NCBI RefSeq assembly: GCF_037440165.1
Contig: NZ_JBBIUQ010000005.1
Coordinates: 1-64,000, forward strand
DNA: 64,000 nucleotides
Direction: 5' to 3'
Origin: Ignavibacterium sp037440165
GTDB lineage: Bacteria > Bacteroidota > Ignavibacteria > Ignavibacteriales > Ignavibacteriaceae
A model generated the notes under the pieces. The model was not told the origin of the DNA. It ran no database searches and was given only the letters and a program-made list of their open reading frames with translations. This document shows, in pieces, positions 9,200 through 17,412 of this stretch. The translations under genes were made by a program, and so were the position numbers. Numbering within the stretch: the stretch's first letter is position 1; every line of letters begins with the position of its first letter.

Positions 9200-9768
9200 T
9201 GGAACCTCATTCAATACCTAACGGAACTGGTTGGATTGAAGTTATTTCCGGATGTATGTTTTCCGGTAAAACTGAAGAGCTTATCAAAAGATTAAAAAGA
9301 GCTCAGATTGCAAAACAGAAATTAAAAATTTTTAAACCTGAAATTGATGTAAGATATTCTTCTGACTCAATCGTATCGCACAGCGAGCTTTCAATGCCTT
9401 CTGCAATGGTTAAAGATGCAAAAGAAATTCTCAACTTGGCTGAAGATGCTCAGGTTATTGGCATTGATGAAGCTCAGTTCTTTTCAAATGATCTTGTTGA
9501 TGTTTCAATTGAACTTGCAAACAAAGGTAAGCGAGTAATTGTTGCCGGACTCGACCAGGATTATCGCGGCATACCATTTGAACCAATGCCGCAGCTTTTA
9601 GCAGTCGCAGAATATATAACAAAACTTCACGCTATTTGTGTTGTGTGCGGAAATCCTGCTAACAAAACTCAACGCAAAGTAGCAGTTAAAGAAAGAGTTG
9701 TTGTAGGTGCTTCAGATGTTTATGAAGCACGCTGCAGAAAATGTCATTACATTCCTGAAGAATCATAG
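9199..9768 (+). CDS. tdk: Thymidine kinase (type II, zinc-containing)
   Basis: A 189-residue type II thymidine kinase that phosphorylates thymidine (and deoxyuridine) with ATP. The P-loop is GCMFSGKT at 18-25. DEAQF at 90-94 carries the Mg-binding acidic residue. The lasso region and zinc-binding cysteines are present as CVVCG near 151-155 and CRKC near 182-185. The length is standard. The start overlaps the cdd stop as TAATG, indicating translational coupling. The product can act on nucleosides brought in by the downstream CNT transporter and on deoxyuridine released by cytidine deaminase. Confidence 0.96.
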   Translation: MEPHSIPNGTGWIEVISGCMFSGKTEELIKRLKRAQIAKQKLKIFKPEIDVRYSSDSIVSHSELSMPSAMVKDAKEILNLAEDAQVIGIDEAQFFSNDLVDVSIELANKGKRVIVAGLDQDYRGIPFEPMPQLLAVAEYITKLHAICVVCGNPANKTQRKVAVKERVVVGASDVYEARCRKCHYIPEES

Positions 9769-9779
9769 AAAGAATCATT

Positions 9780-11138
9780 ATGATTTTAGAATCACTATTT
9801 CGCGGTATTATTGGAATACTAGTTCTAATCGGAATTGCATTCCTCCTTTCGAACAACAAGAAACAAATAAGCTGGCGGTTGGTTATTGCCGGATTATCAA
9901 TTCAGCTTGTGTTCGCTCTATTTATTCTGAAAGGTGAAGATTTAAGAAAGTTTTTTTTCATTCTTGGCTGGCCAAAAGATTTTTTTAATGGCGTAAGCTA
10001 CATCTTTGTCTTAATATTAAACTTTACTACCGAAGGTGCAAAATTTGTATTTGGAAATCTTGCACTAACTCCTGGTTCAGAAAATTCATTAGGATTTTTC
10101 TTTGCTTTTCAGGTTCTGCCAACCATTATATTTTTTGCATCGTTGATGTCGATTCTCTACTATCTTGGAGTGATGCAAAGAGTTGTTCAGGCAATGGCGT
10201 GGGTGATGGCAAAGTTGATGGGAACAAGCGGCGCAGAATCTCTTTCCTGCACTGCAAATATTTTTGTGGGACAAACTGAAGCTCCACTTATGATTAAACC
10301 ATACATTGAAAAGATGACAAAGAGTGAAATTCTAACAATTATGGTCGGTGGAATGGCTACAATTGCAGGCGGCGTTATGGCTGCTTACATTCAAATTCTT
10401 GGAAGTGCTTACTCAGTCTCTCACGGAATACCTTTAATTGAAGCACAAAAACTATTCGCAACACAGCTTCTTGGTGCAAGCGTGATGGCTGCTCCTGCTG
10501 CAATGGTTATTGCAAAAATTTTATTTCCCGAAACTTCTGAACCATTAACTAAAGGTACAGTAAAAGTTGAAGTTGAAAAAACTGCCGGCAACATAATCGA
10601 AGCTGCAGCAAACGGTGCTGGCGATGGATTAAAATTGGCTCTCAATGTCGGAGCTATGTTAATCGCATTCATAGCTTTGATTGCATTGATAAATTATCTT
10701 CTTAACGGGCTTGGAGATATTGTAGGAATCAATTCTTATTTGAAGACCACATTCGGAAGTCCTCTGAGCTTTCAACTAATTATTGGACTGATACTTCAGG
10801 TTGTTGCTTTTGGTATTGGAGTTCCATGGCACGATGCTTTGACTTTCGGAAGTCTGTTAGGAACCAAAATAGTTCTGAATGAATTCGTTGCTTATTCAGA
10901 AATGGGAACTTTGATTGAAACAGGTAAACTTGTAACTGATAAATCTATTTTAATGCTAACCTATGCTCTTTGCGGATTTGCAAACTTCAGTTCAATTGCA
11001 ATACAAATTGGTGGACTCGGACCAATTGCACCAAGCAGGAAATCAGATATTGCTGCTTTAGGAATCAAAGCTGTAATTGGTGGTGTTATGGCAACTCTTA
11101 TGACTGCAACTCTTGCAGGTTTATTCTTCGCAGGTTGA
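9780..11138 (+). CDS. Concentrative (CNT/NupC-type) nucleoside transporter
   Basis: A 452-residue polytopic inner-membrane protein of the CNT family (Na+- or H+-coupled nucleoside symport). About twelve hydrophobic segments are visible. Family features include the GQTEAPLMIKPY segment near 164-175, MVGGMATIAGGVMAAYI near 188-204, and the C-terminal ALCGFANFSSIAIQIGGLGP. These regions form the nucleoside- and cation-binding core in characterised members. It lies 11 bases after tdk and ends directly against the purine-nucleoside phosphorylase gene, which fits uptake coupled to salvage. Purine or pyrimidine preference and the coupling ion cannot be fixed from sequence alone. Confidence 0.93.
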   Translation: MILESLFRGIIGILVLIGIAFLLSNNKKQISWRLVIAGLSIQLVFALFILKGEDLRKFFFILGWPKDFFNGVSYIFVLILNFTTEGAKFVFGNLALTPGSENSLGFFFAFQVLPTIIFFASLMSILYYLGVMQRVVQAMAWVMAKLMGTSGAESLSCTANIFVGQTEAPLMIKPYIEKMTKSEILTIMVGGMATIAGGVMAAYIQILGSAYSVSHGIPLIEAQKLFATQLLGASVMAAPAAMVIAKILFPETSEPLTKGTVKVEVEKTAGNIIEAAANGAGDGLKLALNVGAMLIAFIALIALINYLLNGLGDIVGINSYLKTTFGSPLSFQLIIGLILQVVAFGIGVPWHDALTFGSLLGTKIVLNEFVAYSEMGTLIETGKLVTDKSILMLTYALCGFANFSSIAIQIGGLGPIAPSRKSDIAALGIKAVIGGVMATLMTATLAGLFFAG

Positions 11139-11141
11139 TTG

Positions 11142-11966
11142 ATGAAGATAAATCTGTCCTTAAAGTATTCAGCGCTTATTAAATTTTTCGAAAAGGAAAA
11201 TTTACCTACACCTGATATAGCAATAATTCTTGGAAGCGGATTGGGAGATTTTGCTAATCGTTTGCAATCAAAAAAAGTTTATCGCACTTCTGAACTGCCA
11301 GGTTATCCGCCTTCAACAATTGTTGGTCACGAAGGAAAAATCCACTTTGCAGAAAAGTATGGAAAAAATATTCTTCTTTTTCAGGGAAGAATTCATTTTT
11401 ATGAAGGCTATAAAATAAGCGAATGTGTTCTTCCAATATTTTTAACAAAAAAACTTGGGTGCAAAAAAATTATTCTTACAAATGCTGCTGGCGGAATCAA
11501 TCCGGATTTTACTCCCGGTGATTTGATACTTGCAAATTCGTTAAATGGAATCTTTATCAAAGAAGGACTCGCCCAACTTATTGGTTTGAGCACACCGGAA
11601 AATAAAAACTTTTTACTTTCTCTTGAGGAAAATTCATTAACTAACATCATAAGAAAAGCATCTGAAAAGACTGGCGTTGAACTTAAACAAGGAACTTACA
11701 TTTACACTAAAGGTCCGTCGTATGAAACTCCGGCAGAAATTAAGTTTTTCAAAAAATTTGGAGCTGATGCAGTTGGAATGTCAACTGTTCACGAAGCAAT
11801 TTTTGCATCATATCTTGGAATTGAAACAGCAGTAATCTCCTGTATAACTAATTATGCATCTGGAATTTCAGACAAAAAACTCTCGCACTCTGAAGTAACT
11901 GAAACGGCAGAATTGGTAAAAGAAAAATTTTCAAATCTGTTAGAATCAGTAATAGAACATTGTTAA
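11142..11966 (+). CDS. punA: Purine-nucleoside phosphorylase (trimeric type)
   Basis: A roughly 274-residue purine-nucleoside phosphorylase of the trimeric (PunA/XapA-like) class, cleaving inosine and guanosine with phosphate to base and ribose-1-phosphate. The phosphate-binding loop is ILGSGLGDF near 26-34. GHEGKIHFAE, the catalytic-region QGRIHFYEGY, LTNAAGGINPDF, GPSYETPAEI and GADAVGMSTVHEA follow in the usual order. A TTG at 11139 directly follows the transporter stop and an ATG is next to it at 11142. I chose the ATG; the difference is one residue. It closes the salvage run. No terminator is evident before the secD promoter region. Confidence 0.94.
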   Translation: MKINLSLKYSALIKFFEKENLPTPDIAIILGSGLGDFANRLQSKKVYRTSELPGYPPSTIVGHEGKIHFAEKYGKNILLFQGRIHFYEGYKISECVLPIFLTKKLGCKKIILTNAAGGINPDFTPGDLILANSLNGIFIKEGLAQLIGLSTPENKNFLLSLEENSLTNIIRKASEKTGVELKQGTYIYTKGPSYETPAEIKFFKKFGADAVGMSTVHEAIFASYLGIETAVISCITNYASGISDKKLSHSEVTETAELVKEKFSNLLESVIEHC

Positions 11967-12035
11967 ATAGGCCAAAAATCCTCTTTTAACCTGCCCAAAA
12001 CATCAACAACTTGTACGAGTAACACCTTATTTTAA

Positions 12036-12066
12036 TTGACTTTTGACGCATCATAGTTTAAGTTTG
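12036..12066 (+). promoter_or_regulatory. Candidate Bacteroidetes-type promoter for secDF
   Basis: TTG at 12036-12038, 20 bases, then TAAGTTTG at 12059-12066, an exact match to the TAnnTTTG -7 box described for Bacteroidetes. It lies 49 bases before the secD start, in the 150-bp gap after the salvage genes. Inferred from sequence only. Confidence 0.4.
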
Positions 12067-12115
12067 ACAGCTAATTATTTAGAAACTCCTATTCAGAAAC
12101 AAAAAAACAGGTGTT

Positions 12116-14047
12116 ATGAAAGAGTACAGATTCAGGATTATTATTATTCTTGCTGCAATTGCTCTTAGTTTAATTCTGTTATATCCCACTTATCTGGATT
12201 ATCAGAATAACAAACACATTCAAAGTGTTGTTGAACAAAAAAAGCAAGAAATCTTCAGACAAAATCCCAAGATTTCCAAAAGCGAATTGGAAGAATTACT
12301 AACAATTGTTGAAGACAGCATAAAACAGTCTGACCCTTCTTATATCGAAAACAGACTCAAAAGATTAAAGCTTGGTCTCGATCTGCAAGGAGGTATGCGC
12401 GTTGTTCTTGAAGTTAACACCGCAAAACTTCTCGAAAAACTTGCAAATAATCCCGATCAGGTATTCAACTCTATATTAGCTGAAGCCCAAAAAGAAGCTG
12501 AAGTTTCTGATGAATCAGTCGTAGATATACTTGCCAGTAAACTGCAGCAAAAAGGAATAAGACTGAGCAGATATTTTGGAAACATAAGACAAGATGATAC
12601 AGAAATTATTTCTCAATTGAAAAAGGATTCCGAAGATGCAGTAACTCGAGCAATGGAAATCATCAGAAACAGAGTAGATCAGTATGGTGTTTCAGAACCA
12701 TCGATTCAAAGACAAGGTTCTAGAAGAATTATTGTCGAATTGCCCGGTATTGCAAAAGAGGAAGAGGCAAAACAACTAATGCAGGGAACAGCTTTACTTG
12801 AATTCCGCTTAGTTAAAGAGCCCGAATTCACTTATCAGATAATGGAACGAATAGATAAAGCTTTGGCAAAGGTTCTTGCTGCCGGAAATGATTCTCTTCT
12901 TGCAGAATTATCCGACACTACAAAAAAATCTGATACAACTGCTGCTGCCGATACAACTCAGAAACAATTAACTGAAGAAGAATTCAGACAACAACATCCT
13001 TTCTTCTCTGTTGCTTTACTCGATCCACAAGGCAGAAGTGCTGATGCATTTGTAAAAGAAGATGATCGTAGCAAAATTTTAAGATGGCTTTCTTTTCCTG
13101 AAGTTAAAAAAGAAATTCCTGATAATGTTGAATTTGTTTTTTCTGCTAAACCAATAAGCACAACTCAGGATGAAAAGAAAGTATACTTTATGTATCTGGT
13201 GAATAAGCAGCCGGAATTAACTGGCGGAGTTGTTACAAATGCTGTCGCAACATTAGATCCAAACACATCAGCACCTATTGTAAATATGGAAATGAACTCC
13301 GAAGGAGCAGTAGAATGGGCAAGGATTACAGGTGCAAACATTGGAAAACGAATAGCAATTATGCTTGATGGAAAAGTTTTCTCCGCTCCTGTCGTTCGTG
13401 GCAAAATTCCCGGCGGAAGATCTCAAATTGAAGGGATGGAAAATCTTGACGAAGCAAAACTTCTTGAGATTGTTCTAAAAGCTGGTGCACTTCCCGCTCC
13501 GGTTGATGCTATTGAAGAAAGAGTTGTTGGTCCTTCATTGGGTGAAGACTCTGTTCAGGGCGGTTTAAACTCAGCTGTTTTAGGTTATCTTGCTGTTGCT
13601 TTATTTATGATTATCTACTACAGACAATCTGGTTCAATTGCTGCCGGAGTATTAGTATTCACAATACTTTTCATTCTGGGAGTATTAGCAGGATTCAAAG
13701 CAACTTTAACATTACCAGGTATTGCTGGTATCGTGCTTACCATAGGAATGGCAGTGGACGCAAATGTTCTGATATTCGAAAGAATAAGAGAAGAATTATC
13801 TACTGGGAAAACACTTAAAGCATCAATCGATAGCGGATTTTCAAAAGCATTATCGGCAATCCTTGATTCAAACATAACGACATTTTTCACAGGTATTATT
13901 TTATATCAATTTGGAACCGGACCAGTTCAGGGATTCGCATTAACATTGATGATTGGTATTGCTTCAACTTTATTCAGTGCACTTGTAATTTCAAGATTAA
14001 CTTTTGATTATCTCGCATCTAAAGGTGCAAAAATTTCTATTGGTTAA
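12116..14047 (+). CDS. secD: Protein translocase subunit SecD
   Basis: A 643-residue SecD, one half of the SecDF motor that uses the proton gradient to pull exported proteins through SecYEG on the periplasmic side. One N-terminal membrane segment (about 7-25) is followed by a large periplasmic region (about 60-470) with the P1 domain, including LKLGLDLQGGMRVVLEV near 85-101, and then about five C-terminal membrane segments. VGPSLGEDSVQGG and IGMAVDANVLIFERIREE are the conserved SecD signatures. A Ser/Thr/Lys/Gln-rich insert at about 260-295 sits in the periplasmic domain. secF follows after 24 bases. Export capacity fits the number of secreted and T9SS proteins in the window. Confidence 0.97.
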   Translation: MKEYRFRIIIILAAIALSLILLYPTYLDYQNNKHIQSVVEQKKQEIFRQNPKISKSELEELLTIVEDSIKQSDPSYIENRLKRLKLGLDLQGGMRVVLEVNTAKLLEKLANNPDQVFNSILAEAQKEAEVSDESVVDILASKLQQKGIRLSRYFGNIRQDDTEIISQLKKDSEDAVTRAMEIIRNRVDQYGVSEPSIQRQGSRRIIVELPGIAKEEEAKQLMQGTALLEFRLVKEPEFTYQIMERIDKALAKVLAAGNDSLLAELSDTTKKSDTTAAADTTQKQLTEEEFRQQHPFFSVALLDPQGRSADAFVKEDDRSKILRWLSFPEVKKEIPDNVEFVFSAKPISTTQDEKKVYFMYLVNKQPELTGGVVTNAVATLDPNTSAPIVNMEMNSEGAVEWARITGANIGKRIAIMLDGKVFSAPVVRGKIPGGRSQIEGMENLDEAKLLEIVLKAGALPAPVDAIEERVVGPSLGEDSVQGGLNSAVLGYLAVALFMIIYYRQSGSIAAGVLVFTILFILGVLAGFKATLTLPGIAGIVLTIGMAVDANVLIFERIREELSTGKTLKASIDSGFSKALSAILDSNITTFFTGIILYQFGTGPVQGFALTLMIGIASTLFSALVISRLTFDYLASKGAKISIG

Positions 14048-14071
14048 TAAGATTAAGGAGTTTATTGTTCA

Positions 14072-15214
14072 ATGAGAATATTTCATAACTTAAATGTAAA
14101 CTGGATGGGAATGAGAAAAACTTTATACATTCTCTCCACAGCGTTGTTTCTTATAGGATTATTAAACGTAGTTTTCCGCGGACTTGTATTTGGAATTGAT
14201 TTCAAAGGCGGAAGTGAAATTGTTCTTCAGTTTGAAAAACCTGTTGATGTCGCAAAAGTAAGAAATGATTTGGCTAATATAGGGCTTGGTGCTGTTGAAG
14301 TAAGAACTTTTGGTGCTGAAACAGGTGTCCTTGTCCGAACAGAGCTGCAGGAAATTCCAAAAGAAATCTATCCAAAAGTTGTTGATAGAATTAGGGAAAA
14401 TATTGATTTAGTATTGCCAGGAGTTCCATACAAAATTGTCGATTCAACAGTTAACTCTGTTACTATTGGGTTTGAGAATCCGGATACGACGAATACAATG
14501 ATAGCTGAACTTTTTGCTCAGGGTTTTCAAACTGGTAAAGTTTCTGAAGAACTTGATAATAAACTAATGATTGTAAGAGTCGGTATTGCCGATTGGATCA
14601 AAGAAGTCTTGCGTGAAAAAATAAAAGACAATCCATTTCAGGTTGTTAAAGAAGACAGAGTCGGACCAAAAATCGGAGAAGAACTTAAACGAGATGCTGT
14701 TCTTGCAGTTCTCTTATCTCTGGTTGTAATTCTAATTTACCTTGGTTTCAGATTCAAATTTGTTTTTGCTGTTGGAGCAGTTGTTGCCCTATTTCACGAC
14801 GTGCTTATTACGGTTGGACTTTATGCCGTTTTGTTTGGAGTAATTCCCGGATTGAATCTCGAAATTGACTTACCAGTTGTCGCGGCATTCCTTACACTTG
14901 TTGGTTATTCAATCAACGATACTGTGATAGTGTTTGACAGAATTCGTGAGAATATGAAAATTCATAAAACAATGCCTTTGGAAGAATTAGTCAACAAAAG
15001 CATCAATCAGACAATGAGCAGAACCATTATAACTGGAATTACAACATTGCTTGCTGTTTTTGTGCTGTTTCTCTTAGGCGGTGATGTTTTGAGAGCTTTC
15101 TCATTTACATTATTGTTTGGTATCATCATTGGAACTTATTCTTCAATCTTCGTTGCTTCTGCATTAGTTGTTGATTATGCTCAGAAAACAAAGAAAAAAG
15201 TTCAGTTCTCCTAA
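14072..15214 (+). CDS. secF: Protein translocase subunit SecF
   Basis: A 380-residue SecF, partner of SecD. There is one N-terminal membrane segment (about 18-38) and a periplasmic P4 domain starting with the conserved FGIDFKGGSEIVLQF. A second set of about five membrane segments contains DRVGPKIGEELKRDA near 198-212 and VGYSINDTVIVFDRIREN near 275-292. Those are diagnostic family motifs. A Shine-Dalgarno AAGGAG lies 11 bases before the ATG, slightly further than usual. At 380 residues it is longer than Escherichia coli SecF because of a larger periplasmic domain. The gene ends just before a strong hairpin terminator, so secD-secF form a two-gene unit. Confidence 0.97.
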   Translation: MRIFHNLNVNWMGMRKTLYILSTALFLIGLLNVVFRGLVFGIDFKGGSEIVLQFEKPVDVAKVRNDLANIGLGAVEVRTFGAETGVLVRTELQEIPKEIYPKVVDRIRENIDLVLPGVPYKIVDSTVNSVTIGFENPDTTNTMIAELFAQGFQTGKVSEELDNKLMIVRVGIADWIKEVLREKIKDNPFQVVKEDRVGPKIGEELKRDAVLAVLLSLVVILIYLGFRFKFVFAVGAVVALFHDVLITVGLYAVLFGVIPGLNLEIDLPVVAAFLTLVGYSINDTVIVFDRIRENMKIHKTMPLEELVNKSINQTMSRTIITGITTLLAVFVLFLLGGDVLRAFSFTLLFGIIIGTYSSIFVASALVVDYAQKTKKKVQFS

Positions 15215-15234
15215 AACTTGAGTTATTTTTTTTC

Positions 15235-15263
15235 AAGCCGATGAATTGTTCATCGGCTTTTTT
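15235..15263 (+). terminator. Rho-independent terminator after secF
   Basis: A perfect 11-bp stem (AAGCCGATGAA at 15235-15245, TTCATCGGCTT at 15249-15259) with a 3-base loop, followed by a T-rich run. It lies 20 bases after the secF stop. Confidence 0.9.
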
Positions 15264-15342
15264 ATTTTTGATCAAACGAGATGAGTAATTAAATAATTAT
15301 TCTGACATAACTGATATTTTTTTGATTCAACTAAACTCTTTT

Positions 15343-16170
15343 ATGAAAATTAACCTTTGTTTTATCTTCCTGTTTTTTATTAACCAGCAAGTATTCTCAC
15401 AAAGTTCTGATGTTAATGCTGATTCGTCAACCAACATACCTTCATTTCAGGATGATATTACTTCCGTTTTCAATACTGGTGTTAGATTATTATCAGCACC
15501 ATCGGACTTTAATAAAAATGATTGGATTACATTTGGCTCTGTTACTGCATTAACGAGTACAGCTTTTTTAATTGATAGAGAGAATCGTGAGTTCTGGCAG
15601 AGAAACAGAACAAAAACTTTAGATGATGTCTCTGAAGTCGGAAGAATTTATGGTGAGATTTCTTATGCAGCAATTCTTTCAGGCTCTTTGTATTTAGGCG
15701 GCAAGGTATTTAAAGATAAAGATGTCTCTGTAACAGGCAGAATGCTCCTTGAGGGTTTACTTTATGCAGGATTAACAACAACAGTGTTAAAGTTTGCAAC
15801 CGGCAGAAGCAGACCTTATATGAACGAAGGCGAATTACAATTTAATTTTTTCCAGACAACAAATGATTATTTATCTTTTCCCTCCGGACATTCAACAGTT
15901 GCTTTTACTTTATCTTCTATTTTATCAGATAGAATTAATAACACTTTCGCTTCAATTGGGCTTTATTCATTGGCTGTACTAACTTTATGGCAGAGAATGT
16001 ACAGCGACAATCATTGGCTTTCTGATGTAATATTAGGAGCATCAATCGGATACTTTATAGGAAAAGCTGTTGTGAAGTTTGATGATGACTCAAAATCAAA
16101 TGAAAATCCTGATGCTGCAACATTCTATTCACAGAGAATAACAATTTTTAATTTAAATTTTTCCTTTTGA
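15343..16170 (+). CDS. Exported PAP2-family phosphatase
   Basis: A PAP2 (type 2 phosphatidic acid phosphatase) superfamily protein of about 275 residues. The three-part phosphatase signature is present: KFATGRSRP (motif 1), FPSGHSTVAF (motif 2, catalytic His) and SDNHWLSDVILGA (motif 3). I placed the start at the ATG at 15343, because it begins a clean signal peptide (MKINLCFIFLFFINQQVFSQ). A TTG at 15322 would add seven non-signal-like residues. The active site should therefore face the periplasm. Likely substrates are lipid phosphates or undecaprenyl pyrophosphate, but sequence does not decide. The gene stands alone between the secDF terminator and a convergent gene. A second, unrelated PAP2-like membrane protein is at 44077. 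Confidence 0.88.
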   Translation: MKINLCFIFLFFINQQVFSQSSDVNADSSTNIPSFQDDITSVFNTGVRLLSAPSDFNKNDWITFGSVTALTSTAFLIDRENREFWQRNRTKTLDDVSEVGRIYGEISYAAILSGSLYLGGKVFKDKDVSVTGRMLLEGLLYAGLTTTVLKFATGRSRPYMNEGELQFNFFQTTNDYLSFPSGHSTVAFTLSSILSDRINNTFASIGLYSLAVLTLWQRMYSDNHWLSDVILGASIGYFIGKAVVKFDDDSKSNENPDAATFYSQRITIFNLNFSF

Positions 16171-16243
16171 AAAATCATTTTTAATTCATCAGAATTCCGT
16201 GCAAACAAAAATCTCCTGCAAGTAATTTCCTAAATAAATTTTA

Positions 16244-17389
16244 CTATCGAACAATAAGCAAACTGTTACCAACCAATCTTTCGCCGGTTGCATCGGAAGG
16301 ATTGTTAACAACTTTACCATTTATTACCATAGTTGTTGAGCCGCCGCCATCAAGATTTAATCCATAATGAATTCCTTCAGTAATCATAAGATTGGCAAAT
16401 TCAAGCAAAGTCATTCCCCTGCTTGATTGCTGTCTTCCATCAACAGTAATCAGATACAATGTGTTTTTATCATTTGAATAACCAATGCCTGTTCTTGGAT
16501 GACACTGTTCAGAAAATTTTTCTGAAACTCCTTCAAGTGCAGGATTTCTTCTTATCATATTCATACCATCTTTTACTAACAAAGGCCATCCACCTACAAG
16601 TGTCTTCATATCTTTAAGCATTGGTGAAAATTCATAAATTACTTTAATTGTATCACCAACTTTTATTTCTCTATCAAGATAATGACCATATTTGTTATTG
16701 GCAGAAAGTATCATTCCCTGATTTGGTATTTCATAATTTCTTAAAGTTGTTTTACCTGTTGTTATAAAAATCAAAGTATCGCCAATAGTCTGTAATGGAA
16801 ACAAAACGAAATCAACAACAAACCATTCTCTTGGTAATGATGGAGTTATCTTTCCCTGATAATGATTATAAAGAATTATAGAGTTACTGTCGGGTTTAGA
16901 ATTAATTCTATGAACTTCTTCTGAAATTCCACTTGGAAGAATTAAATTACCGCTGAACACAAACTGATCAATGTAAAGATTATCATCACTATCAACTGCA
17001 AGTTGGGAATTAGTAAATTCATTAAATGGCGAATCAGAAAACTTCACAGCTTTAACAACTTCACCATTTGAAATCATGTTACTAACAACTTCACCGTCTG
17101 ATTCAAAAAAGTCAGCGTTAACAGCAGCAATTACATTAAAGCCAGACATTTTGTAACGCTGAAACATCTCGCTGGTTTTTTCTTTAGTGCCAAGTAATTC
17201 ATTTGCTTTCACTGAGAGGACTGTAAGATCAGGTTTTTTAATATCAACTTTTAGAATGTTAATTACCAATGTATCGGATAGATTGATAATTTTTTTATGA
17301 ATTACTCCATCAGTTATTTGGGTTTCCTGAAGATTTATTTGTGGTAATACTGAATAGAAAGAAAAGAATAAGATAAGCAAGAGTTTCAT
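16244..17389 (-). CDS. Exported phosphodiester glycosidase (NAGPA-domain) protein
   Basis: A 381-residue protein with a short signal peptide (MKLLLILFFSFYSVLPQ) and a C-terminal NAGPA domain (phosphodiester glycosidase, related to the enzyme that uncovers mannose-6-phosphate). Family signatures include VAAVNADFF near residue 92, GGWPLLVKDG near 270, CHPRTGIGY near 295, the LITVDGRQ segment, LNLDGGGSTTMVINGK near 347 and GERLVGNSLLI at the end. Bacterial members cleave GlcNAc- or sugar-1-phosphodiesters, for example in wall or exopolysaccharide material; the substrate here is unknown. The start has a good AAGGAG site. It is the last gene of the phosphatase operon, 23 bases after the 853-residue PP2C gene, which suggests co-expression with a signalling module. 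Confidence 0.86.
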   Translation of the reverse strand: MKLLLILFFSFYSVLPQINLQETQITDGVIHKKIINLSDTLVINILKVDIKKPDLTVLSVKANELLGTKEKTSEMFQRYKMSGFNVIAAVNADFFESDGEVVSNMISNGEVVKAVKFSDSPFNEFTNSQLAVDSDDNLYIDQFVFSGNLILPSGISEEVHRINSKPDSNSIILYNHYQGKITPSLPREWFVVDFVLFPLQTIGDTLIFITTGKTTLRNYEIPNQGMILSANNKYGHYLDREIKVGDTIKVIYEFSPMLKDMKTLVGGWPLLVKDGMNMIRRNPALEGVSEKFSEQCHPRTGIGYSNDKNTLYLITVDGRQQSSRGMTLLEFANLMITEGIHYGLNLDGGGSTTMVINGKVVNNPSDATGERLVGNSLLIVR

Positions 17390-17412
17390 TTCTGATACTC
17401 CTTATTTTGTTT

